Source: Methanosphaera sp. (GTDB lineage Archaea > Methanobacteriota > Methanobacteria > Methanobacteriales > Methanobacteriaceae). Taken from it: 5,934 nucleotides of DNA. The notes beneath the pieces are model-generated. The model did no database searches and had not been told where the DNA came from. It worked only from the letters and a program-made list of their open reading frames with translations. This document shows positions 1 through 5,793 of the stretch, piece by piece. The stretch covers positions 1 to 5,934 of the forward strand of contig DUHK01000133.1 in NCBI GenBank assembly GCA_013330915.1, given 5' to 3'. The translations under genes were made by a program, and so were the position numbers. Each line of letters begins with the position of its first letter. Within the stretch, counting starts at the first letter, position 1.

Positions 1-1028
1 GCAACATCTTCTTCTGTGGAACCGTTATCAAGTAATACAAGTAACGGAAGTTTTTGTCCATGACGTTCGGCATCTTCCAATGCATAGGATAAGTCTTTTA
101 CAACATCTTCCAGTTCATAGAAAGGTGCTTTACTTGGTGAACGTTTAAAGAAATGCCATTCAGCATCTGCATCATTGCTTTCTTCTCTTAAAAGAGGTAA
201 CACAGCCTGTTCCACGGCCACTCCTGCACATATACCGTCAGCATCTGCATGATGTCTAACAAGAATGCTTCTACCATCAAGAATTGCTTTTCTTATAGCT
301 TTTGCTGCTAATGCAAGTTTTGGTCTTAACAAGTCAAGAATTTCACTTTCAACCATAACGGAAGTGTCTTCAGGTTCTGCCTTTTTATCCATTGCCTCGG
401 AAACAAGTTGTTTGAAGTTTTCTTCTTCTTCATCTTCAAGTTTTTCAATGTTTTCAGATTCTATCTGAATCTTTCCACCGTGTAATGAAACTTCTCCAAG
501 TATTTCTACAACGTCTTCAACTTCCAGTTCAGGATACATCCTTACTCCAGGTTCATTGAAAGCTGCAGCCCATGTAACATCACTTTCGTCACGAACTGTG
601 AATATTGTAGGTCCGCTTGTCTGTTGAATTTGAATAATTTCCCCTTGAATTGCAACGTTTCTTCCAAGATTATCTTCTGAAAGGTCTGCAATTTTTGTTC
701 TTTTAACGTTTCTTTTAACTTTTATAATTTCATAGTCACTACCATATTTGGTCTTGGAATATGTTAAATCAACATCCATTTTACCTTTGTGAGGTTTGAT
801 TTCGGATATTTTGACAACAATTTTATCTCCAACTTTTTCTTTTGGATTTCTTGATCTTAGTAATCCATATACACTTTTACTGAGACTGACAAAGAATCCG
901 TATTTTTCTACTCTGGTAATGACTCCTTCATAGTCACTTCCGATTTCAAGATCTTCTATTTGACATGAAGGGTTTAATACATGCACTACTGCTTTGTTGG
1001 CGTGTGATGTATTTTGATTGTTAGTCAT
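1..1028 (-). CDS. Archaeal RecJ-like DHH family phosphoesterase with S1 and OB domains, 3' end outside the window
   Basis: This is the N-terminal 342 codons of a probable single-strand nuclease or phosphoesterase of the archaeal RecJ-like DHH group (COG1107 type), acting on nucleic acids in the cytoplasm. An S1 RNA-binding domain lies at about residues 26-88, with the typical GVITRVEKYGFFVSL strand pattern. A second OB-fold of the tRNA_anti type follows at about 120-196, then an acidic linker (EDEEEEN, 198-204). The DHH catalytic domain begins near 240. Its first metal motif is RHHADADG (258-265), and a second motif-like stretch is LLDNGS (332-337, D334). The remaining motifs and the DHHA1 domain lie beyond base 1. 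The ATG at 1028 is chosen because GGAG sits 8 nt upstream. Some COG1107 proteins carry an N-terminal DnaJ-type zinc finger; no CxxC motif is present here. The domain call is firm; the exact substrate (DNA or RNA) is not visible. Confidence 0.9.
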   Translation of the reverse strand, partial: MTNNQNTSHANKAVVHVLNPSCQIEDLEIGSDYEGVITRVEKYGFFVSLSKSVYGLLRSRNPKEKVGDKIVVKISEIKPHKGKMDVDLTYSKTKYGSDYEIIKVKRNVKRTKIADLSEDNLGRNVAIQGEIIQIQQTSGPTIFTVRDESDVTWAAAFNEPGVRMYPELEVEDVVEILGEVSLHGGKIQIESENIEKLEDEEEENFKQLVSEAMDKKAEPEDTSVMVESEILDLLRPKLALAAKAIRKAILDGRSILVRHHADADGICAGVAVEQAVLPLLREESNDADAEWHFFKRSPSKAPFYELEDVVKDLSYALEDAERHGQKLPLLVLLDNGSTEEDV

Positions 1029-1036
1029 ATTTAAAA

Positions 1037-1040
1037 CTCC
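1037..1040 (-). promoter_or_regulatory. Shine-Dalgarno site of the RecJ-like gene
   Basis: GGAG on the minus strand, separated from the ATG at 1028 by 8 nt. It is the main support for that start codon, which lies about 25 codons before the S1 domain. Confidence 0.75.
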
Positions 1041-1048
1041 TACTTTTA

Positions 1049-1067
1049 TAGAAAATGATATTTTCTA
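1049..1067. repeat. Short inverted repeat between the 164-aa gene and the RecJ-like gene
   Basis: Perfect 8-bp arms TAGAAAAT and ATTTTCTA with the 3-nt spacer GAT. It fills the middle of the 50-nt gap between two co-directional genes. In RNA it could form a weak AU-rich hairpin just before the RecJ-like ribosome binding site; in DNA it could be a protein site. Because the DNA is very AT-rich, chance is a real alternative. Confidence 0.45.
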
Positions 1068-1078
1068 CTTTGACAAGT

Positions 1079-1573
1079 TTAATGTATAAATTTGTCAGGA
1101 TACTGTTGTTCTAATTCAATACGTTTATCTGAATATTCAAGGGCACTTTCCATATTCTTTTCGGAATTTCTAAAGAGGGACAATGCCTTGCTAGGATTAT
1201 TGTTTACATTATCTAATCCATTATACATTTCAACAGTAGCATTGATTTTGTATTCCAGTTCCATTATCGTGTAATTAAAGTATTGTACCTGTAATGATTG
1301 GTTGTTGTTGATGGACTTTTTCAATGCTTCTTCCGTACTTTCCTTGGCTAAAACGTATTCCTTGTATGATTCGTTAATGTGTTGTGTTGTTAAAGTATAA
1401 TTTTTTGCGTTTAAATAAGCCACTGATTGATTATATTCATAGTTTGCCTTTTGTATATGCGTATTTATTGACTGAACTTCAATATTTGCCTTATTGATTT
1501 CGTTTACACATACAAAAGCTATGATGACAATTAATAAAAGAGTAATTGTTCCAATTATTAATTTTTTATTCAT
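1079..1573 (-). CDS. Small membrane-anchored extracytoplasmic helical protein, function unknown
   Basis: A 164-residue protein I do not recognise. Residues 1-4 (MNKK) are positively charged and are followed by a strongly hydrophobic segment at about 5-23, fitting an uncleaved signal anchor. The rest (about 25-164) is hydrophilic and predicted helical, rich in Asn, Glu, Tyr and Lys, with paired-helix spacing that resembles TPR-like or coiled bundles, though no family signature is clear. Six N-glycosylation sequons (N48, N58, N67, N91, N100, N111), all after the hydrophobic segment, agree with an exposed outer domain in an archaeon. Cys22 does not sit in a good lipobox. The start ATG at 1573 has only a weak GGAAT-like site at 1581-1585. 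The gene ends 50 nt before the RecJ-like gene and may share its transcript. Being a real gene is well supported by the anchor plus a full-length helical domain; its role is not. Confidence 0.75.
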   Translation of the reverse strand: MNKKLIIGTITLLLIVIIAFVCVNEINKANIEVQSINTHIQKANYEYNQSVAYLNAKNYTLTTQHINESYKEYVLAKESTEEALKKSINNNQSLQVQYFNYTIMELEYKINATVEMYNGLDNVNNNPSKALSLFRNSEKNMESALEYSDKRIELEQQYPDKFIH

Positions 1574-1636
1574 ATAACGTATTCCATATATTTTTTAAAC
1601 AATAATAATTTATGTATTTTTTAGTTTAAATACTTG

Positions 1637-1654
1637 GATATAATATTTATTTTC
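1637..1654 (-). promoter_or_regulatory. Candidate archaeal promoter (BRE plus TATA) for the 164-aa gene
   Basis: On the minus strand GAAAA (1654-1650) could be a purine-rich BRE. It is followed by the TATA-like AATAAATATTATATC. Transcription would start near 1615 and give a leader of about 40 nt. In DNA this AT-rich several other TATA-like strings exist (for example near 1600-1620), so the placement is tentative. Confidence 0.3.
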
Positions 1655-1712
1655 TGAACAATCATTAATTAAAAATTTAAAATATACTTAAAATTAGAAT
1701 TTTATGTTTAAA

Positions 1713-1721
1713 AGGAGGTGA
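1713..1721. other. 9-nt match to the 16S rRNA 3' tail (minus), or perfect Shine-Dalgarno (plus)
   Basis: The minus strand reads TCACCTCCT followed by TTT, the same as the usual 3' end of archaeal 16S rRNA. The plus strand therefore reads AGGAGGTGA, a full-strength Shine-Dalgarno sequence. No convincing gene starts within normal distance downstream on the plus strand. As part of the adhesin transcript it lies in the 3' untranslated region. Confidence 0.5.
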
Positions 1722-1727
1722 AATTAT

Positions 1728-1749
1728 AGAGTATAATTAATTATACTCT
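1728..1749 (-). terminator. Perfect 22-bp palindrome after the adhesin stop codon, candidate 3' hairpin or operator
   Basis: The half-site AGAGTATAATT (1728-1738) is followed directly by its exact reverse complement (1739-1749). It begins 7 nt after the adhesin TAG stop. In RNA it could form a stem of about 9 bp with a 4-nt loop, followed about 15 nt later by a CCUCCUUUU stretch, which would suit a 3' end. Because the palindrome has no spacer, and a near-copy of half of it lies upstream of the adhesin, a DNA-binding site for a dimeric protein is an equally good reading. Confidence 0.5.
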
Positions 1750-1756
1750 TATGCAA

Positions 1757-4120
1757 CTAAGCTTTTTCAAAGTTAGTTGTTGTAACACGGTAATTTTCGT
1801 AAGCAGTTCTAGGGCCGGTTACTAATGTAATGTTGTTAATAAATTTTATATTAGTAACTTTTGCTGGTAAATCAATTGATAAATTGATTACACCATCTTT
1901 AATGTTAAAGGTTGTTGCATTATTTACTTTTATACTTACACCATTAATTTTTACGTTTAATTTGCTTATACCAATTACATTATTGTTTTTGTAGTCTTTA
2001 ATGTTTCCTTTAATGATTAATTTTCTGGAAGACATGTCAACTGCAAGTTTAGTAGTTGTAATGGTTACTTTGCTTTTTTTAACCGTAAATGTATCTGTTG
2101 GTTTTGCAGGTGTGTTGTAATTTGGATTGAATAAACTTGTTGTAACAACATATTGTTTTACTTTACCATCTGTAGTGTAAGCAGATGTTCCTTTAGGTAT
2201 AGTATAGTTGTATGTTGCAACTCCGTTGTTTATTTTAACTTTTAAAGTGTTGTTTGAACTGTCTTTAAGAGTTTTTCCATTTATTTTAAATATTACATAT
2301 GCTTTAGCATTATTTGCCATTGCTTTACCTGTAGCTGCATCAGTAACCTTAGCTGTAAATGTTACAGTATCATATTGTTGATTGGTTTTTGGGTCAACAG
2401 TTATTGTAAGTTTAGCATTTCTTAAACTGACTGTTGCTTTAGCAGCTGTTGCAGTTTTGTTTGCTAAATAAGTTGTTGTACCACCGTATGATGCAGTTAT
2501 ATTACCATTATTAAATCCTTTTTGAGCTACTACTGTTGTAGTTGCAGCTCCGTTTTTAACATCAATTTTGTTTGAAACAGTTTTACCATTTATTTTGAAT
2601 ACTAAGACTCCGCCAGTTACAGCTTTACCGTCAACACCTTTAACAGTTGCGGATAAAGTCATTTTATCGTCCACTGCTGCAGAAGCTTTGCTTACTGTAA
2701 TAACAGTTGCGACTTTTACAACTGGTTTTGTGTCTTCAAATGTGTTTCCTGTAATTGTTGCAGAATTTCCAGCGCTACATATAGTACCATAGTATTTGGA
2801 AGTATCAGCATTTTTATTGTTGGAAACTGTAGCACCAGTACCGATGCTTACAATAGCTGTTCTTTTACTGTTTGGATCAGTATTCATTATAAATGTATTG
2901 TCCGTAATTTTATTACTGGTTCCACGTGAATACAATGCTCCACCGTAATTAGAAGCTTTATTTGTTGTGAATGTATTTTTAGTTACGGTGGCTTGTCCAC
3001 CAGTATCTAAATATACTGCTCCAGCAGAACCTGCTGCAGAGTTATCTGTAAAAGTATTGCCTTGAATGGTTGCTTTACTTCCACGAATGTATGCAGCTGC
3101 TCCGTCACCGACGTTTCCAATTAGTTTAACGTTGTTAGCGGTAAATTCGTTGTTTAGAATTTTTATACCAGTACTATCATCGTATACTGCTCCACCGGTT
3201 CTGGAAGCTGTGTTTTGTTGGAATACATTTTTCTCAAGGGTTACACTGTCACCGGTATTGTAGACAGCGGCAGCGGTTTGGTTTGAAAGGTTTTTAGTAA
3301 ATTTGTTGTTTTGTACTAAAGTACCTGAACCTGAATTGTATATTGCTCCACCGTTTCTAGCACCTGAGTTTTGAGTAAAAGTGTTTCCAGTGATTTTGGT
3401 GTTTTTTGCTGTGGTGGTGATTGCTCCACCTGAGATTCCAGCAACGTTGCTTGTGAAAATGTTGTTGGTTATTTCTGTATTTTCAGCATTGGTTGAGATT
3501 GCTCCACCGTACTGAGAAGCGTAGTTTTGTTTGAAAGTGTTGTTAACAATAACCTTTTTTCCACCGGCATCAGCTTTTATAGCTCCTCCGGAATTTCCCA
3601 TATCAGCACCATTTCCGTTAGTAAAAACAATATTTTTTATTTCTACATTGGAATTTCCACCTAAATAAAAATGTCTAAATTTGTTTTGAGCATCAAATAT
3701 AACACTTTGACCAGATTTTCCTGTAACGGTGTATGTGCCTTCGTAGAATTTAATAGTTTCTGAAAGTTTGTATGTTCCTCCATTAACAATTAAATTTCCA
3801 CCTTTGTTTCTTTGAAGGTTTGTTACACCAGTTTTAAGGTCATAAGGACTGCTTTCTGTTCCAGCATTTGATGATTTACCATTAGTTGCAACATAATATG
3901 TGTTGGAACTAGTGGCAGTTTTTTTATTATCAACTGCTTTACCTTTTTTAAGAGCATCTGTAGCTGTTTGTGTAGTATCAACAGATTTTAAATCATCTTG
4001 TTGGATTGTAGTATCATCTACAGATTTGTCAGTGTTATCTGCAGCTACAACTGTAGATACACATAAACTAATCATAATTAAGCTCAAAAAAACAAGTAAA
4101 ATGCTTTTTTTACTCATCAT
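1757..4120 (-). CDS. Adhesin-like secreted protein: parallel beta-helix repeats plus three Ig-like domains
   Basis: A 787-residue surface or secreted protein of the adhesin-like class common in gut and rumen Methanobacteriales. Residues 1-27 form a signal peptide (MMSKK, hydrophobic core, likely cut after VVAA at 27). A low-complexity Asp/Thr/Lys linker follows to about 73. YYVATNGKSSNAGTESSPYD (75-94) is the usual cap of pectin-lyase-like helices. The right-handed beta-helix runs from about 100 to 466, including eleven clear coils with the N-x-F signature (NNTF, GNTF, KNTF) and GGAI/GGAV turns. Ig-like beta-sandwich domains follow at about 470-567, 568-682 and 683-787, each with FKINGK- or KINGV-type strands. 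No C-terminal membrane segment, sorting motif or pseudomurein-binding repeat is visible. A weak AAGGGA site lies 10 nt before the first ATG; M2 is an equally possible start. Ligand and partner cannot be read from the sequence. Confidence 0.9.
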   Translation of the reverse strand: MMSKKSILLVFLSLIMISLCVSTVVAADNTDKSVDDTTIQQDDLKSVDTTQTATDALKKGKAVDNKKTATSSNTYYVATNGKSSNAGTESSPYDLKTGVTNLQRNKGGNLIVNGGTYKLSETIKFYEGTYTVTGKSGQSVIFDAQNKFRHFYLGGNSNVEIKNIVFTNGNGADMGNSGGAIKADAGGKKVIVNNTFKQNYASQYGGAISTNAENTEITNNIFTSNVAGISGGAITTTAKNTKITGNTFTQNSGARNGGAIYNSGSGTLVQNNKFTKNLSNQTAAAVYNTGDSVTLEKNVFQQNTASRTGGAVYDDSTGIKILNNEFTANNVKLIGNVGDGAAAYIRGSKATIQGNTFTDNSAAGSAGAVYLDTGGQATVTKNTFTTNKASNYGGALYSRGTSNKITDNTFIMNTDPNSKRTAIVSIGTGATVSNNKNADTSKYYGTICSAGNSATITGNTFEDTKPVVKVATVITVSKASAAVDDKMTLSATVKGVDGKAVTGGVLVFKINGKTVSNKIDVKNGAATTTVVAQKGFNNGNITASYGGTTTYLANKTATAAKATVSLRNAKLTITVDPKTNQQYDTVTFTAKVTDAATGKAMANNAKAYVIFKINGKTLKDSSNNTLKVKINNGVATYNYTIPKGTSAYTTDGKVKQYVVTTSLFNPNYNTPAKPTDTFTVKKSKVTITTTKLAVDMSSRKLIIKGNIKDYKNNNVIGISKLNVKINGVSIKVNNATTFNIKDGVINLSIDLPAKVTNIKFINNITLVTGPRTAYENYRVTTTNFEKA
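2723..3553 (-). repeat. Eleven beta-helix coils with a 26-residue period in the adhesin
   Basis: Coils start at residues 190, 216, 242, 268, 294, 320, 351, 378, 404, 431 and 455. Six (190-319 and 378-403) are exactly 26 residues; the one at 320 has 5 extra residues (KLIGNVGDG) and the last two lose the GGA turn. Each coil reads roughly TITxNTFTxN, a variable turn, then GGAIY and a small polar turn. The Asn at the N-x-F position would stack into an asparagine ladder inside the helix. The DNA copies are diverged, so recent duplication is not evident. Confidence 0.85.
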
Positions 4121-4144
4121 TTTTATTTTTTCCCTTATTTTTAA

Positions 4145-4162
4145 GAATGAAATTATTCATTC
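4145..4162 (-). repeat. Small leader hairpin upstream of the adhesin start
   Basis: 7-bp arms GAATGAA and TTCATTC with the 4-nt spacer ATTA, ending 25 nt before the adhesin ATG. If transcription starts near 4190 it lies in the leader RNA just upstream of the ribosome binding site and could affect translation or RNA stability. It could also be a DNA site. Confidence 0.45.
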
Positions 4163-4176
4163 ATTTAACTATTTAT

Positions 4177-4199
4177 TAAAAGTATTAATTATACTTTTA
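4177..4199. promoter_or_regulatory. Near-perfect 23-bp palindrome in the adhesin promoter region, candidate operator
   Basis: 9-bp arms TAAAAGTAT and ATACTTTTA flank the 5-nt spacer TAATT. It would overlap the transcription start if the TATA box is at 4214-4221, a common place for a repressor site. Alternatively its own core (GTATAATTA on the minus strand) is the TATA box. Positions 4184-4200 match 1736-1752, inside the palindrome on the other side of the adhesin, at 16 of 17 bases. Confidence 0.4.
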
Positions 4200-4213
4200 T
4201 TGAAACATGTGAA

Positions 4214-4221
4214 TATTTAAA
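4214..4221 (-). promoter_or_regulatory. Candidate TATA box of the adhesin gene
   Basis: The minus strand reads TTTAAATA, close to the methanogen consensus TTTATATA. An A10 tract lies just upstream. A start about 25 nt downstream would give a leader of roughly 70 nt. No clear BRE is seen, so this is tentative. Confidence 0.35.
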
Positions 4222-4227
4222 CTATGA

Positions 4228-4237
4228 TTTTTTTTTT
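4228..4237. repeat. Homopolymer T10 (A10 on the transcribed strand) upstream of the adhesin
   Basis: Ten consecutive T residues on the plus strand, 7 nt upstream of the TATA-like box at 4214-4221. Such a tract bends DNA, is refractory to histone binding and is prone to length change. Confidence 0.6.
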
Positions 4238-4263
4238 AAAAATTGTATAAAAAAAGGTACAAT
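4238..4263 (-). terminator. Distal terminator candidate of the glycosyltransferase transcript
   Basis: On the minus strand ATTGTA (4263-4258) and TACAAT (4247-4242) form a 6-bp stem around a 10-nt loop containing U7 (4255-4249), followed by U5 (4242-4238). The stem is weak, but archaeal termination relies mainly on U tracts, so the paired U runs are the stronger evidence. Confidence 0.45.
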
Positions 4264-4304
4264 CCATTGAATTAGGGCAATTTCAATCATTAATTTATGT
4301 CTTT

Positions 4305-4311
4305 AAAAAAA
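4305..4311 (-). terminator. U7 tract just after the glycosyltransferase stop codon
   Basis: The transcript reads UAA, CCCUCC, A6, CC, then U7, with the U run starting 14 nt past the stop. Short U tracts are the usual archaeal termination signal. With the second U7 at 4255-4249 this would be a tandem terminator. Confidence 0.45.
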
Positions 4312-4325
4312 GGTTTTTTGGAGGG

Positions 4326-5780
4326 TTATTTTTTAAATATGCTTTTAATAGATCTAAGTGGTTTGGTTAATTTCCAACTGTTTGAAGACAATATCAGATC
4401 ATTAACTTTTTTAAGTTCCTTATTGTTTTTTAATAAAGATTTATTTTCATTTTTAAGTTCCCGGTTCTCTTTATTGATGTTTGCATTGTATTCTTTTAGT
4501 GTTTTGTTGGATGTAATAAGATAATCATTATCCCTCTCTAACTGGTGTTTTTCATTTTCAATGATTTCCATTTTATTTTTTATAATCTCATTTTCTCTGA
4601 TTAATTCTTTTCTTTCATTAGTTAATCCATTTTTTTCTTCAATCAATCTATCATTCTCCAGAACAATTTCTTTTTGTGAACTGATAATTTCCTGTTGATC
4701 CAGTTGTAACTTCTCATTATTCTTTATTATTTTATTTAGTTTATCTTTCAGTTTATTCTTTTCATCTTCTAACTCTTTATTCAATTTAGTCAAATCTACT
4801 TGGGGCGGTTGTTGAACATTGTTAATCTTCAAATATTCCTCATAGTTTTTTGAATTAACCAGTCTGTTGTATCGCTCAAGGATGTTTTCAGGAAGATTCA
4901 AATCATTTATGTTAATTTTCATCAATTCATATTTGACGCTTTTATAGTACATTTCCGAATTTGATGATATTACATATAATATCAACTGAACGATTTTGAA
5001 TTCATAGAAATATGATTTGAATTCTTCAAATATATTGTTTTGTTTGAGTATGTTCTCAACTATGTCACATATTCTCAGAATGTCTATTGAATTTGTCGAA
5101 GTGTTGCTGACTGAGTTAATGTTTGATGTACGGTACTGATAAAAGGTTTCAGGAACAAAGGATATTCTTTTTGCCTTTATAATTGTTTCAACATGGAATG
5201 GCACATCATCAAAAGCAATGTTTTCCTGAAATCTGAAGTTGTTCTCCACTTTCAAAAAATCCTTTTTGAATAATTTTATCCATGGAGCAAAATAGGAATT
5301 CATCACGTAGCGGGGAATGTCTTTGTATGTAAATGTAAAATTGTTGAAATCCACATCATCAAATTCCTTTTCCAATTCAATTCCTGGTTTGTCAAGATTA
5401 ATTCTTTCACCCTCACGGTACCATGAAATTTGTGAAAAAACCATATCCGAATCGTTGTTTTTGGCATTTTCATACAATTTTTCAAATGCATCTTCACGGA
5501 TAAAATCATCAGGATCAAAGAAGTAAATGTAATCTCCTTCGGCATTTTCAATTCCCACATTTCTTGCAGAGCCACAACCACTATTTTCTTTATCAATAAC
5601 TTTTATTCTGCTATCTCTTTTTTTAAAATTGTTTAACATTCTCAAAGATTGATCAGTGGAGCCATCATTAATGCATATCACATCAAAATCAGTAAATGAC
5701 TGATTTAAAATGCTGTTTATTGATTCTGTTAGAAATTCTTCTGAATTGTATACGGGAACTATCACGGATATTTTACTCAT
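4326..5780 (-). CDS. GT2-family glycosyltransferase with a long C-terminal coiled coil
   Basis: A 484-residue enzyme expected to transfer a sugar from a nucleotide donor to a surface glycan or glycoprotein on the inner face of the membrane. The GT-A fold begins at once: ISVIVPVYN (4-12), INDGSTD (37-43, nucleotide binding), NSGCGSARNVGIENAEGDYI (66-85), then the DxD-type metal motif FFDPDD (87-92). IAFDDVPFHVE (188-198) fits the acidic catalytic-base region of EpsJ/CpsO-like enzymes. An all-helical segment (about 235-320) leads to a charged, Asn/Glu/Lys-rich coiled coil at about 329-466. The protein ends in SNSWKLTKPLR (466-476) plus a basic tail; this S-W-[KR]-L-T-x-P-L-R ending often follows coiled coils in surface-polysaccharide transferases. 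No membrane segment is seen. The ATG at 5780 (GGTG 5 nt upstream) is preferred over the in-frame GTG at 5816, which would overlap the upstream gene and lacks a ribosome site. Donor and acceptor are unknown. Confidence 0.88.
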   Translation of the reverse strand: MSKISVIVPVYNSEEFLTESINSILNQSFTDFDVICINDGSTDQSLRMLNNFKKRDSRIKVIDKENSGCGSARNVGIENAEGDYIYFFDPDDFIREDAFEKLYENAKNNDSDMVFSQISWYREGERINLDKPGIELEKEFDDVDFNNFTFTYKDIPRYVMNSYFAPWIKLFKKDFLKVENNFRFQENIAFDDVPFHVETIIKAKRISFVPETFYQYRTSNINSVSNTSTNSIDILRICDIVENILKQNNIFEEFKSYFYEFKIVQLILYVISSNSEMYYKSVKYELMKININDLNLPENILERYNRLVNSKNYEEYLKINNVQQPPQVDLTKLNKELEDEKNKLKDKLNKIIKNNEKLQLDQQEIISSQKEIVLENDRLIEEKNGLTNERKELIRENEIIKNKMEIIENEKHQLERDNDYLITSNKTLKEYNANINKENRELKNENKSLLKNNKELKKVNDLILSSNSWKLTKPLRSIKSIFKK

Positions 5781-5785
5781 AATAA

Positions 5786-5789
5786 CACC
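5786..5789 (-). promoter_or_regulatory. Shine-Dalgarno site deciding the glycosyltransferase start
   Basis: GGTG, complementary to the CACC of the archaeal 16S tail, lies 5 nt before the ATG at 5780. The conserved GT2 strand ISVIVPVYN begins three residues after this ATG, as expected for the family. The upstream GTG at 5816 would add 12 residues with no family counterpart. Confidence 0.55.
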
Positions 5790-5793
5790 AACC

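Larger units (their letters stand above)
1574..1756. other. Intergenic region between the adhesin and the 164-aa gene
   Basis: A very AT-rich 183-nt gap. Reading in the transcribed direction it holds a 22-bp palindrome right after the adhesin stop, a CCUCC-containing stretch followed by a short U tract, an AT-only inverted repeat at 1689-1704 (TAAAATT, spacer AG, AATTTTA), and a possible promoter for the 164-aa gene. I see no protein-coding gene in it that I would defend. Confidence 0.6.
4121..4325. other. Intergenic region between the glycosyltransferase and the adhesin
   Basis: A 205-nt gap with no protein-coding gene I can support. In the transcribed direction it contains two U7 tracts (terminator candidates for the glycosyltransferase), an A10 tract, a TATA-like box, a near-perfect palindrome, a short hairpin and a weak ribosome binding site (AAGGGA, 4131-4136). 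Together these form a plausible separate promoter for the adhesin. Confidence 0.6.

Noticed and set aside
265..468. Plus-strand Ser-rich 67-codon open frame
   Set aside because: It is antisense to the acidic linker and DHH start of the RecJ-like gene; the Ser run is the complement of Glu/Asp codons.
1704..1721. Five-codon plus-strand frame (MFKRR then stop) containing the Shine-Dalgarno-like sequence
   Set aside because: Too short to judge, no ribosome site of its own, and no gene downstream that it could lead into.
2723..3553. Regularly spaced repeats in the middle of the adhesin, as if a CRISPR or satellite array
   Set aside because: The period is a multiple of three, the unit translates to an N-x-F/GGAI beta-helix coil, and the DNA copies are diverged; this is protein repetition.
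3900..4220. Plus-strand 106-codon open frame running over the adhesin start and its promoter region
   Set aside because: It is antisense to the signal peptide and linker; its hydrophobic end comes from AT-rich non-coding DNA and it has no supporting ribosome site or family likeness.
4297..4524. Plus-strand 75-codon open frame with GGAGG nearby at 4320-4324
   Set aside because: It is the shadow of the coiled-coil coding strand; Phe/Leu/Ser-rich content is what the reverse of Lys/Glu/Asn codons gives.
5303..5596. Minus-strand 97-codon open frame in another frame of the glycosyltransferase
   Set aside because: It overlaps the conserved GT2 core read in the correct frame and shows no domain of its own.
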